Source: Selaginella moellendorffii
Taxonomy: Eukaryota; Streptophyta; Lycopodiopsida; Selaginellales; Selaginellaceae
Length of the DNA stretch: 64,000 nt
Direction of reading: 5' to 3'
Assembly: GCF_000143415.4 (NCBI RefSeq)
Contig: NW_003314378.1
Span: 141,039-205,038 of the forward strand
Below are positions 32,692 through 44,066 of the stretch, one piece after another. The notes beneath the pieces were generated by a model that worked only from the letters and a program-made list of their open reading frames with translations, had not been told where the DNA came from and did no database searches. Both the position numbers and the translations under genes were made by a program. Within the stretch, counting starts at the first letter, position 1, and every line of letters begins with the position of its first letter.

Positions 32692-32808
32692 TAAGTATAT
32701 AGGAAATTATTCCTGCTAAGCGGACGTAAGCAGCAGCTAGGAAAAAAAAAAAAGAAATCGGTATAATTTGTACCTGAATTTAACAAATGTAATTCCCTGT
32801 CCAGAAGA

Positions 32809-34413
32809 TTACTTTAAGTCCTTGGCAGCTGAGCAGCAGACTTGCTGTAAGAACTTGCGTTTTATGGCGTCAACCACAAGTTCCATTCTCATTCCTCTGC
32901 TTCCCTTCACGAGCACAACGTCACCGGGCGTGATCCTGGCAGTAAGTTCCTCGGCAAGAGCAGCGGAGTTTTCACATTTCACCACCTCGCACTTTTCCAG
33001 TTCTAGACCATTAAGCGCGTCAGAAAATGCAGGCCCTGCTGTACCAATAACATCCACATGGAGCTCTTGACAGCACTTAATGGCCTTCATGTGAGCGCCC
33101 CTGGTGAAATCTCCCAATTCGAGCATATCACCCAGGGCCACAACTTTCCTGCCTTTGCATTCGACACTGGCCAGAATCTCCAAAGCGACTGTCATACTCA
33201 TGGGATTCGCATTGTATGCGTCATTGATCAGCTGGATGTCGGAACAAATAGCTTCCAACCTCGACCTCATCCCAACCGGTGAAAACTTGGAAATCGATTC
33301 TGATGCTGCCTTCAGTGGAACCCCCAGACTGGTCGCAACACACGCTGCTGCGCAAGCATTTGAAGCCAGATGGATTCCCGGGCATGACAAAAACGTTGTC
33401 TCGGAACCTGGAACACCTTGTTGTTGCAAAGTAAATTTGACACCCTGACCACCACTGGTGACTTCTCCGTTTAGCAAACGCAAGTCACTTACTTCCGAGC
33501 GTCCAAAGAATCTCTAGAAAATGTTTTAACAGTTAAGAACACAAGCGGAGAAAAGAAAAGAAAAACTTACAATCATTGCATCTGGTGAGACAGGCATAGC
33601 CATCACTAAAGGATCATCCGCATTAAGAATGCATACGTCTCCGCGTCCAGAATCCCTGAAAAGCTCTCCCTTGGCCAAGGCCACTTGTTCTAAACTGCCA
33701 AGGTTCTCCATATGAGCAGGACCGACGTTTAAAACCACCCTCACCGACGGCTTGCAAATCCTGGACAGCTCCAAAATCTCTCCCAGGTGGTTCATTCCCA
33801 TCTCTATAACGCACGCCGGAGAAAAAGATGGCAGCGCTAGTAGTGTCAAAGGAACGCCAATATGATTGTTCTCACTCCCCTGTGTCTGGTGTATGTGCCC
33901 GAGAGATTCCAGAGCCAGTGCGACCATAGCCTTCGTGGTTGTCTTCCCACAACTCCCAGTAATTCCCACTACATGACCTCTATATCTGTTCCTTGCATCG
34001 ACCGCCAGCTTGTGCAAAGCTGCCAGAGAATCCGACACCTCCACGAATCCCACGGGCCAGTCTCTCGGCATCGATCGGCCAATCGCTCCAGCACACCCGG
34101 CGGCCAGGGCTTGCGCAAGGAAGCTGTTCCCATCGAAATTTCGACCTACGAGCGCTAGAAACCAGTCACCCCGGTGGATTCCCCTAGTGTCTGTGCAAAT
34201 GCTGCCAGGCGATCCCTGCTTCGCTAAAATCCCGCCCACCGCCTGCGCGATCTGCTGGCAATCCCAGATTATCCCGCGAGGACCGTCCTCCCAATCTCCA
34301 AACGAGCGGCCGGAAGACGCTAGCGTCTTCGATCTAAAGCTCCTGGAGCAAACTATCGTACCTGGAGCTCGCGTCGTGCTGGGCGGAGCGCCGAGGACGA
34401 CGCCCAGCGACAT
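32809..34413 (-). CDS. MurF: MurF, UDP-MurNAc-tripeptide D-Ala-D-Ala ligase, plastid-targeted
   Basis: Adds D-Ala-D-Ala to the peptidoglycan precursor. In bryophytes and lycophytes nuclear Mur genes serve a peptidoglycan layer around the plastid. Two exons (33571-34413 and 32809-33513) give 515 aa. The first 45 or so residues are a transit-peptide-like stretch. Then SICTDTRGIHRGDWFLALVG, the P-loop GITGSCGKTTTKAMV, SENNHIGVPLTLL, EMGMNHLGEI, NVGPAHMENLGSLEQVALAK, NADDPLV, GMRSRLE, INDAYNANPMSM, VALGDMLELGDF and LVKGSRGMRME. All three domains of the Mur ligase fold are complete, so it looks functional. It is convergent with the GMC gene (118 bp apart). Confidence 0.95.
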
Positions 34414-34515
34414 TCCTCACCTCAAGAACTAGGGTTTAATCTATGCCGTTGGAATCTAGTTTGAATTTGACCGTCGGATTAAAGACCTGTTAGAGAAAAA
34501 GAAAAAAATGGAATT

Positions 34516-34587
34516 TATCAGAGACAGGTTTCGATCCTGTGACCTGTGGGTTATGGGCCCACCACGCTTCCGCTGCGCCACTCTGAT
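34516..34587 (-). tRNA. Initiator tRNA-Met (CAT)
   Basis: Minus strand 72 nt, from ATCAGAG to CTCTGATA with a 7-bp acceptor stem, D arm GCGCAGCGGAAGCGT, anticodon arm TGGGCCCATAACCCA and T arm ACAGGATCGAAACCTGT. The A at the start of the T loop (ATCGAAA in place of TTCGAAA) and the GGGCCCATAACCC anticodon stem are hallmarks of the eukaryotic initiator. The outer T-stem pair has changed together with its partner compared with the usual plant form, so pairing is kept. No CCA is encoded. Confidence 0.95.
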
Positions 34588-34681
34588 TTTGTTATTAAGT
34601 TTTCTACCTGAAAGAAATTATCGGATTCTTGGTGTAAGGAAGTAAATGAGAGAGTTTAGGTCTTTCTGGGGGGAAGGAAGG

Positions 34682-37658
34682 ATGAATGCCGACAGTGGCC
34701 ATCGCAAGGGCGAGATCGCGGAGCTTAAATCCCAGCTCCGGCAGCTCGCGGGTAGCCGGGCGCCCGGCGTCGAGGAGGTGAAGCGCGAGCTCTACAAGAA
34801 GGTAATCTCCTACATGACCATCGGCATCGATGTCTCGTCGCTCTTCAGCGAGATGGTGATGTGCTCCGCGACATCGGATCTCGTCGTCAAGAAGATGTGC
34901 TACCTCTATGTCGGGAATTACGCCAAGGTCCATCCAGATCTAGCGCTGCTCACCATAAATTTCCTCCAGCGGGATTGCCAGGACGATGATCCGATGATCC
35001 GGGGCCTGGCGCTGCGAAGCTTGTGCTCCTTGAGGGTGATGAATTTCGTGGAGTACTTGGTCGGGTCTCTCAGGAAGGCTCTCAAGGATAACAATGGTTA
35101 CGTGAGACAGGTAGCTGCGATGGGAGTGCTCAAGCTCTACCACATTGCTCCTACTGCTTGCATTGAGAATGATTTCGTGGCTACATTGAAGAGCATGCTT
35201 TCTCAGGATCCCGATGCTCAGGTTCGTGAGTAGTTCTTCCTTTTTTCTTTTCTTTCTTTCTTTCTTGATATCTTGTTTACTCACTTTGTTACCTTTAGGT
35301 GGTCGCGAACTGTCTGTGTGCGCTGCAAGAGATTTTGGTTCTGGAGAGAACCAACAATGACCGTGCAAACAAAGATCGGGAGATACTACATAGCAAGCAA
35401 ATCGTTTTCTCGCTACTAAACAGGCAAGGCTCCGGTTTTGAAAGCTTTGCTGCTCTTAATTGTTGTGCTTGATACAGGATCAAGGACTTCTCCGAATGGG
35501 CTCAATGTCTCGTGCTTGATATGGTGTCGAAGTACATTCCGGTGGATCCAAATGAGACATTTGATATCATGAACCTGTTGGAAGATCGGCTGCAGCATTC
35601 CAATAGTGCGGTGGTGCTAGCAACTATCAAAGTTTTTCTTCAGCTGACAATCTCTATGGCCGACGTGCACCAGCAAGTGAGTTCGTTTGTTTTTCGTTCG
35701 CTTTATTAAGTTTGGTTGGTTCTTCAGGTATACGAAAGGATAAAAGCTCCTCTGCTTACTTTGATAAGCTCGGGTAGCCCAGAGTTATCGTATGCGGTGC
35801 TCAGCCATCTCCATTTGTTGGTAATGAGAGCACCCATACTGTTCTCATCCGATTACAAACATTTTTACTGTCGGTATAGTGACCCGTCTTACGTGAAAAA
35901 GCTGAAAATTGAGATGCTTACTGCCGTTGCGAGCGAGAGCAACATGTACGAAATTGGTGAGCATCTTTCCTCCAACACTTTAGTTCTTGATGTTGAAGTA
36001 TTTGATCCACTGAATGCAGGCTTTGTTTTTTGAATTATCAGTGACAGAGCTTAGCGAGTACGCGGCAAACGTGGACGTTGGAATAACGCGAGAAGCCATA
36101 AGGGCCGTGGGAAAAATCGCGTTAAACCTTTGCGACGTCAATGCGATCGTTGATCGGCTGCTTCAGTTTTTAGAGATGGAACGGGATTATGTTACTGCGG
36201 AAACACTGGTATGGCTATTCAATTTAAAAACATCCCTTACGCTTTGGTTTCGTTTCAGGTCTTAGTGAAAGACTTGGTGAGAAAGTACCCAGAATGGAGT
36301 CATGACTGCATTGCGGTTGTTGGAAATGTGAGTAGCAAAAGTATTCAGGAACCGAAAGCGAAGGCAGCTCTCATATGGATGCTCGGAGAGTATTCTCATG
36401 ATATGCTCGATGCACCTTATGTGCTTGAAAGTTTTGTGGATAACTGGCTGGAAGAGGACTCTCCCGAGGTTAGTCTTGCTCTCTACGTTTGTCTTTCAGT
36501 TCTGAAAAGCAGTTATTGTTTACAGGTTCGTCTGGAGTTGCTGACAGCCGCAGCAAAGATTTTTTTCAAACGACCACCTGAAAGCCAAAAGCTTCTTGGA
36601 GCTGCATTAGCAGCAGCGGTTGACGATCCTGATCAGGTACTTTTCTTCTTAATCCGTTATTTAATTGATAATTGCTTGTTAATCTTTGCCAGGACGTCCA
36701 CGACAGGGGTCTGTTCTATTATAGGCTTCTTCAACAAGGGGTTCAAACTGCGGAGTCAATAGTCAATCCACCAAAGAAGGCAGTCTCTGATTTTGCAGAT
36801 ATCCAAAACAGTGAAATGAGAGATCGAATATTTGATGAATTCAACAGCCTATCTGTCATCTACCGCGAGGTGAGTTGTTATTTGAAGTTTCTACCATGTA
36901 TAACGTGGACTTTTTGCAGCCTTCGTACATGTTTTTGGACAAGGAACATAGAAAACTGTACGAGTTTTCTGATGAAGCAGCGCCAACCGATGTGTTGCCG
37001 ACACAAAAACTGGACGCAAACGACAATGATTTGCTCCTTGGTGCGTTTGATAAGGAAGAAAGCCAAAGTGGCGTGAGCAACGGGGATGATGGACCACTCA
37101 GTGCGCCACGATCCCCATCTCCAACGCTACTAGGTGACTCAGTGCCTCCAGTGTCAGCTTCAAATATTCCTGCGGCATTCGGGATTGATGATCTCCTCGG
37201 CCTGAACATCTCTACGCCACCTCCTCCTCCTCCATCATTGGTACTCAGCTCAAAGCCAGTTCTCGACTCTGGCACGTTTCAAAAGAAATGGTCACAGCTT
37301 CCTGTTGCTCTAAGTTTCGTAAGTACCACTCAGTCTTACATGGCGTTCGCTGACGACGTGCTTTTGTTAACAGGAGCATCCAATCTCAGCGCAGAGCCTC
37401 AAGACCACTCAGCCGCTTCTGCGCCATATGCAAGAAAAATCTGTGCAGTGCATGGCGTCGGGTGGCCAGAGCCCGACTTTCAAGTTCTTCTTCTTCGCTC
37501 AGAAGGCCGATGGGATGCCTGGGACAGGTTTCTTCCTCGTGGAGTGCCTGGTCCATACGAGCGCAGGAAAGGCCAGCGTTAAAGTAAAGAGCGAAGATTC
37601 GACATTTACAGCGGCCTTTAGCGACCTTTTCAAGTCCGCACTATCGTCCTTCATGTAG
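34682..37658 (+). CDS. AP4B: AP-4 adaptor complex subunit beta
   Basis: Large beta subunit of AP-4, which sorts cargo at the trans-Golgi toward vacuoles. Ten exons (34682-35221, 35299-35423, 35478-35676, 35728-35956, 36042-36208, 36259-36468, 36526-36636, 36693-36869, 36920-37318, 37374-37658) give 813 aa. The N-terminal adaptin trunk shows KVISYMTIGIDVSSLFSEMV, CYLYVGNYAKVHPDLALL, RDCQDDDPMIRGLALRSL, the LQFLEMERDYVTAETLV block and AKAALIWMLGEYSHDM. After EFNSLSVIYREPSYMFLDKE comes a Ser/Pro hinge and a short C-terminal ear with ASGGQSPTFKFFFFAQK. The second intron is GC-AG (AACAG|GCAAGG). An upstream in-frame ATG at 34646 is possible. The end could also splice at 37654 to add one residue. 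Confidence 0.93.
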
Positions 37659-37843
37659 GTGGCTGTAATATCCTTTTCTGTACTTCTTCGTACTAACGTC
37701 TTACATTTCGCAGCATTTGACCAGTAGCTCCCTCACGGAATCGAGTTGTCTAAATGAACAAGTGCAAGAGAAAGAAAGAAATCCTTGAGGTTTGCGGCCT
37801 ACATTGTGCTTTCAAGAATATCGTGTAGGATATAGTTGCTTTG

Positions 37844-38344
37844 CTAAAGATTCTCCAGGCTGACGACATAGAGATCGACGAGCTCTTGAGCCTGCGAGGA
37901 ATCCAGGACGACGTCGCTGTTCTCAATGTGCCAGAGGAGGAGGTGGAAGAGATCGACCGGGCAGGGGATTTGCAGCGGTCCCTGGTGGCAGAAACCAAAC
38001 TTCTCCTCGCACTTTTTGAGCAGCACCTTGAAGATGGGATGGTGGAGGTGATTGGTCGGAACGATGAACCTCTCCTGGTGCTGCTCGCCAACGTAGACGG
38101 CGAGGTATCCTCTGGGAACATCGGCGGTTCTTGAGTAGGAGCTCTTGTCACCGCTCAGTGGGCTGTAGCTGCCGCTCCTCCGGCTGCTCCGCAAGCTCGC
38201 CAGCTCCTGGAGGCCTTTGAGGACGAGCTTGGTGACCGTCTTGTGGAAGCTGGAGCTCCGCCCGGGCATGGTGGTGTTGCTGCTCGCCTTGCGATCGTCT
38301 CCGCCTCTCAAGAGACTTTGCTGCCGCTTGTTCGTCGTCGTCAT
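37844..38344 (-). CDS. SAUR-like auxin-responsive protein
   Basis: An intronless 166-aa protein. The SAUR domain lies at about residues 78-150: DVPRGYLAVYVGEQHQERFI, VPTNHLHHPIFKVLLKKCEE, KFGFCHQGPLQIPCPVDLF. SAURs bind and inhibit PP2C.D phosphatases and so activate plasma-membrane proton pumps and cell expansion. The N-terminal extension (Ser/Arg-rich) is longer than in the small SAURs. I chose ATG 38344; an in-frame ATG at 38455 would add 37 hydrophobic residues and is less likely. A CT/GA microsatellite lies upstream. Confidence 0.9.
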   Translation of the reverse strand: MTTTNKRQQSLLRGGDDRKASSNTTMPGRSSSFHKTVTKLVLKGLQELASLRSSRRSGSYSPLSGDKSSYSRTADVPRGYLAVYVGEQHQERFIVPTNHLHHPIFKVLLKKCEEKFGFCHQGPLQIPCPVDLFHLLLWHIENSDVVLDSSQAQELVDLYVVSLENL

Positions 38345-38609
38345 ACACTCCCGGCCTGGAAGACTTGCAGCATGAGAGAACACTGGGAGAGAAAAGAAGA
38401 AGAGAAGGGAGAGCGCTCGGATTTCGCGCTCTTGTGTGGCCCGGAATTTAGTCAAATGCCGCTCGGCTCGCGAGTATCATCGTCGTTATCATAGACTTTG
38501 CTTGAGGCAGGGGCGAAAGAAGGAAAGAAAAACTCTGCGTACATTCTCTCCAGGGTCGAGAGTCATGCTTCTTTGATGATACTCTGCTAGAGAAATAGTC
38601 GCGAATCAC

Positions 38610-38650
38610 CGCTCCTCTTCTCTCTCTCCTCTCTCTCTCTCTCTCTGGCT
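38610..38650. repeat. CT/GA microsatellite
   Basis: A (CT)n-rich run, partly interrupted, in the upstream region of the SAUR gene. A GA-repeat of this kind is a common promoter or 5' UTR feature in plants. Confidence 0.7.
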
Positions 38651-38834
38651 TGAGGCATATAAACGAAAGACAGAGAGAGAGGGAGAGACGTTCTCTTTGT
38701 TGCTGCTTTCGTCAGAGAAAGAATAAGAATTTCCTTTCCCTCCCCTCGGCTATAATTCGCATCGGTCAACTGGGAATGGACGAAAGGAGTAAAAAATAAA
38801 ACCACAGTTTTAATGAAATGAGGCAAAGCACCTA

Positions 38835-39230
38835 CCTTTGCAGAAGCTTCTCCGACCGAGCATATGCTCGCATCGGCACACATCATGCCAGTAAGAGCTT
38901 CGGGCTTTGACTTGTCGTCCGCGAAGCTCTGATAAGAAGAGACTTTGAATGGCTCGGGCTGGACTTTCCGATCGATCCTCACAGCTCGCGGGAAAATTTC
39001 TGGCTTGTGACGAGCGTAATACTTGAAAGATTCATTCATCGCAGCTGCAAGGAAAGATCGTCAGGACCAAGAACAAGGTGTGAACAAAGAAAATACTCAT
39101 GCCTCGTGTACGGCTTTGAAAAGAACTTCCCGCTGGGTCCCGGTCCTCGAGTGCACGGAGCGCTCTACGGACGGACTAAAGAACTGTCAAAGCAAACACA
39201 AGAGATCTGGACCAACAAGTCAAAGGAAAA
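38835..39230 (-). CDS. Unrecognised exons of a possible small gene
   Basis: One exon on the minus strand (about 39047-38838) reads MNESFKYYARHKPEIFPRAV, then QPEPFKVSSYQSFADDKSKP and ends at a GTAGGT donor after GEASAK. It is preceded by a good acceptor (TTCCTTGCAG). A second open block upstream (about 39175-39090) reads VERSVHSRTGTQREVLFKAV, but the junction between them is not resolved: the best frame meets a stop. It could be a gene of its own or part of a broken gene. I do not recognise the family. Confidence 0.35.
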
Positions 39231-39304
39231 CTAAACATCGTGCTCCAAGCCACTGCTGAAGAGGAGAAAAAGCGAAAGGAACGTTTTATATTTACCAATG
39301 TGAT

Positions 39305-40197
39305 TCAAGCTCCATTCATGGTGACAACCACCTTCCTTGCTCCGCCACGATCACGATGCTCGCACAGCCAGATTCCCTTCGCAAGCAGAGTTAAGTCGCA
39401 GCGAGTTTCGGAGCAAAAGTTACCTGCCAAGTTCCCAAGTTTAATCGCCCATCGGTGATCGGGATCCTGTAAAGAGCAAGCAATAAGAGCAAAGAACAAT
39501 CCACACCCTCACACGACAAAAACCAGAACAAACTTACGTGACCGAGCAGCCAAACATTGACGACTTGATGTGTGCGGGCATGTCATCCGGGCCTGAAAAA
39601 GAAAAAGTGAGTTGTTTCTTTCCGCCGCGACAGAAGAATCGAGGACAAAAATAAGCGTACCTTCCATTGTGTGCTTCCATGGAGCGGCACGACCCTGTCG
39701 AGGACCACCACCGAATCAAGGAGATCAGGGACAGGGAAAACTATCGCTAACAACGTGGCCATGGCTACCTCGGGCACAGTCTTGTTTAGAAACGTTTCTA
39801 CATCTTCCTGGACATCGCTATCGTAGTTCTCATTCACCGTCAGAGACGCGCTCGTGTGCTGCACTAAGTAGCAAAAAAAATAAAAATAAGGAGAAGTAAG
39901 TAAGAACGTGACAAAGAAAGATTCCTAAGAAGCTCAATGAGGAACACGCAAAGAGATGCGAGAAAAAAAATTAAAATTAGAGAATGGCAAAGTAAAAAGA
40001 CTTACAAAAGAAATGTGCCAAGCCACACTTGATTGACGAAAGGTCCGCCTCGATGTCGCGAAGAATCTGGGAGGAGATGGAATTTGACCTAGGCGAGCTA
40101 AGCGCGTGGAAGAATCCAGCGATGGGAGAGTACCTGGGACGTGACGAGATGGCAGCCGCGCTTGTGAGGGGGGAGCACCACCGTTCGCTGTAGCCAT
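39305..40197 (-). CDS. UPF0047 / YjbQ family protein
   Basis: Conserved protein of bacteria, archaea and plants. E. coli YjbQ shows thiamine-phosphate-synthase activity in vitro; the plant role is not settled. Spliced blocks in order: SQILRDIEADLSSIKCGLAH, LQHTSASLTVNENYDSDVQE, DVETFLNKTVPE, GRAAPWKHTMEG, PDDMPAHIKSSMFGCS, IPITDGRLNLGTWQ, and GIWLCEHRDRGGARKVVVTM with the stop at 39305. The His of QHTSAS, the HT-EG-DDMPAH block and the CEHR Glu-His are the family's conserved sites. The first coding exon is uncertain: ATG 40197 starts a plausible N-terminus, but the first junction (near 40130 to 40095) does not join in frame in my hands. Confidence 0.85.
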
Positions 40198-40294
40198 TTG
40201 CTCGCCATAGCCCAGAATGAATTCTAGGGTTTAGCAGAATATCCTTTTAACGTCTTAAAATTAATTGCACAAAATATTCCTCGAAAGATGCGGC

Positions 40295-43200
40295 TTAAGC
40301 CTTAAGCCCTACTTCGTAGCGGCATATGCAGTCGTAGATGGCGCCATTGAAGAGTTTCTCTGCCAAGCGCTGGTTTTTCACCATAGCTAACTGGTAAAAA
40401 ACAAAATTACCACACCACATTTTGAGGAGAGAGAGAGAAAAAAGAGGAAAATATATACCTTTAAGGCCTCACACGTAAACCGGGCGTCATAATTCGTGTG
40501 CAACGATCTTCCCATGCCTTCCAAAACAATCTGTTTATTTGGTGTCACTTTCGTCAGCAATGCTTTCCCAAGGGACTCGGGAAGAATGGAAAGTTTTTTA
40601 CCAGGTCCGCCTCCTCGGCGAGTATCGCCAGCTCCGAGCTCACTTGGCGGAAGTCGAGGCACGGGCTGCCGGAGCCGCTCTGGACGACCATGAGCCTGGG
40701 AGCTGTGGACGTCGTCGCAGATCGATCGTCGAGAGAAGTAGAATTGAGCAGCACGCCGCCAGCTATGGCGGCCTCTCGAAGAATGCTACAATGCTGCAAT
40801 GCAAAGAGAGTGGTGGTCTTACTCGCTAAACATATGGAGTCTTCACGTTTACCGTGGCTGCTGCTGCTACCACCGTTGGAAGCTCCATGTAAGTGACATC
40901 GTTGATTGCAGGGAGCGTGTTCGCAACCAGGACAACCTGTGAGTGAGAGAAAACTTAGGAGCTGGCTTGAACGAAAGGAATCGGGACACAAACGTTGATA
41001 CCTCTGTGCCGCGTCTAAGGAGCTCACGAGCAAACGGGAGCATCCCCAGGACGATATCGGCTCCAGAGTTGTCGACGAAAAGCAGTGCTCTGTAGTGTGG
41101 TTTTCCTGACATCCACCTGTTTCGAAACGCATCAAAGTCGTCCACCTGATCACAGCGAAGTAAGTTCTTGTTACAGGAACTGCGAGAAACAGTACTCTCC
41201 AGGGCCGCTGCATTTTGTTGCGACTCATGCGGTATATCTCGATAATGGTACCGCTCTGATAGAGCTCTACGCAGGCTCGAGAACCCCAGTCAAAAATGTT
41301 AGCAGCGAGGACGCCTTCTATTATTGTAAGTAATCTTGTCTCCTGTGCATATAGATGAGAATGAACATGACAAATCTTAGGCTAGTACCGTGTCCATGGT
41401 GTCAAGCTCCGAAAAGAGGTCAGGCAAAACCGCCAGGGATGCTTCATTTTCCCTGCAATAAGAGACAGACACTTGAAGTACAAAATAGAGGACAGTACCA
41501 ACCTTTGCTTGATTGCTCGATACGCATCCGTGAAGTGGAACTCTCGAAGGCACTCTTCTCTGAGTTCTAGAAGGTTTGCAAGGCCGAGCTTCCCATACGC
41601 TGCTGGTTCTTCTCTCAACCTGAACTCCTAGCTGAACAGTTTTACGTAGAAAAAACCACAATTACCTCGCAAGATGGGCTCGAAAGGCTTGTGCAAAAGC
41701 GTCACCTCTGCGCTTTGCGTTGTCGGTGCCACCTTCACTAGCGACAGCCTGAAAAAACAGTTTTTCTGAAGCTCGGTCGCGAGTTTTTGTGAATACCTTT
41801 TCAACCAAGTTCGGCAGCTGTTCGGAAAGAATGTTAAACCAATACCTGCAAGATTATAGATAAGTTATTAGTTCCAAATAAAAACAATGATTACTAATTC
41901 CTTACTCTCGCTCATCAAGGTCTCCCAAGTCAATGGTGTTAGGCTCGTACCTAAAAGGAAACAACGTCAATGTAGCTGATGAGAAACTAATGCTTGCTTA
42001 CACACGTTTTCGGATCTGCTAGCAGCGGAAATGGTTCAAGAGAAGGTATTAGGTGAAGGACACCAACGTTAAGTGCTGCACTTGAATCAGAACGTAGCGA
42101 CCTTGCACGACCTAGAGGACGCTCAAAACCACCGAGCCCAGTTGTGCTTGGATAACCTGTTGGTACTGGGGCAGTAATTTCTCCACCCTTTTGTACAAAC
42201 TTTTCCATCCAAGTGATCTAACATTCGAATGCGGTTAAAAAACTGAAACAAAATATCTGCTGAGTACCTTCTCGTTTAGATCCCGAATAAGAGGGCCATG
42301 AATATTTCCCCCGGAGTATGGAGCACCCATAGGAAACCGCTCCACAAACTGGTGCGCGGTCAGGTTGGCAAGACCGTGTTTGTCGTAGCTCAAAAATGCA
42401 CCTAGCGCGCCAAGAAATCCTTCATGCCTCAAGAACATTGCCTGCGCTTCACCTTTCGACCTGTGCGTTGATCTACGTTAAAAAATTTCAAGCAGTGTTG
42501 AAAACATACCAGAAAGAGATGGCGAATGACATTGTGTCCATTGTGTATGCATGCCCGCGAATAAAAAAGCCTCCAAAAAATATGCGTTTCAATTTGTATC
42601 TAATAGCATTTAAGTAAGCAATCTGCAAGAACAGTATCAGAAGCCTACTAACCGGAATGCCTCATCGTACACAACCTGACCAATGTTGTAAGAGATCATT
42701 CGAAGTAAGGAAAGGGCAATATCCTCTTTACGGTAATCCGAAAGACTCTTTGTTTCAGATATAACTCTACCAAAGCTGGAAGCTATTGTTGACGCAGACA
42801 ATCCAATCTGTCATGAGATTATAAGTTTAAGAAACGACCGCAGCATATACCTTCGAGTAGTCTAGGCCGCCGTAGATATCTCCTACAAGCATATCGATGG
42901 CACTATTATCACCTTGCTGGCTTAGCTCCAATATCTGGTCGAATCTGCAATGCATTATTTACAGAGTATTGACAGGAGGCCAGAAAACAGCATCTCTTAC
43001 GTTTTACATCCTGTTAGCAATCGGCCAAGGCCCCAAAAGGTTCCTCCACCAACATTTGTCCCACTCACCCTTTGAAATTGGCCATCTGCATCAACCTGTT
43101 CCTCGATTTTAAATACTTTGTTGTGTACAAAGGCACCGCACCTTGATCATGCTGACACCAGATCCGATGTTAACGAGAAGGTACGGGAACATATCGCTTT

Positions 43201-44066
43201 GGTCAATTTGAACGAACTGCTTATTCCCTTCCAAGTGTGTGAATGCCTCGTCTCTGATAGCCTGCCTTGAAGAAGAAAGGTAAAAGATCCGTTTCCCGAA
43301 AATGGTGTGAGAGCTTACTCTTTGTAAGAAATTCGCTCCAGCGACCAAGCAATCCATCTCGTCCTCTTTGTCGAGTGTCACACCCAAACGTTCCTTGAAC
43401 ATGTCCGCGTACTTGAATGCCCCGCCACCCGTGGCCTTCATCCACCACCCGCAAAGCAATTACAAACGACAAGGAAGTCTCGTCACTCACCTTAATTGTG
43501 ATTCCTTCCTCTGACCGGCTAACTACACAGCACTTCTTAGAAACAGCGGAAATTAAAAAAGAAAAGAAAAGAAAGAGCTTACATGGATCATTGCAGCAAT
43601 GAAGCCGCTTTGACTCGATAAAGTCCAGGCACTCGTTGATTTTCCCGGTCTCAAACTTGACGAAGTGAAGCCGCCCGCCAGAGAAGTGACCGCGAAGGCT
43701 GGGAGATTTTGGCTGCTCCCCCGATCTTCTGGAGCTAGAAGGCTCGGGATGCCTCGAAAAATATATCAGCTTGATAAGCGAGCCTGCGATCAAAATATTG
43801 ACTCGGCGATGCGATGAATGGGAAGAAGGAAGAAAAAGAAAGGAAAGAATAGAAATTCTACCTCCTATGTCGATTGCGAAGTGGCTGATGTCGTCGTTTT
43901 GATTCGGCAGAAGAATGCTGGGGTTTCGATCCTCCGTGGATCCTTGAATCGCAGCGCCGCTCAGATCCAGCTGCGGCCGCGACAAGCTCCTGGGAATCGA
44001 TTGCTGCTGCTGCTGCTGCTGCGACGCCGGCGGCTCTCCATCCATGGCGCTGGATTGCGTCGCCAT
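40295..44066 (-). CDS. PANK2: PANK2-type pantothenate kinase with C-terminal DUF89 phosphatase domain
   Basis: Catalyses the first step of coenzyme A synthesis. The C-terminal DUF89 part is a 4'-phosphopantetheine-type metal phosphatase. The first exon is 43862-44066 (Gln-rich start, then FAIDIGG). Kinase blocks: SLIKLIYFSRHPE, ATGGGAFKYADMFKERLGV, YLLVNIGSGVSMIKV, RVSGTNVGGGTFWGLGRLL, GDIYGGLDYSKIGLSASTIA, ISYNIGQVVYDEAFR and MGAPYSGGNIHGP. The DUF89 part shows EYWFNILSEQLPNLVEKAV, LFVDNSGADIVLGMLPFARE (metal-binding Asp-Asn), EADLVVIEGMGRSLHTNYDA and a C-terminal AIYDCICRYEVGL. There are about 17 short introns, all on the minus strand. Frame and motifs look intact. Confidence 0.93.

Noticed and set aside
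37736-38151. Plus/minus frames over the SAUR locus other than the SAUR itself
   Set aside because: Out-of-frame shadows; the SAUR domain is intact in one minus-strand frame.
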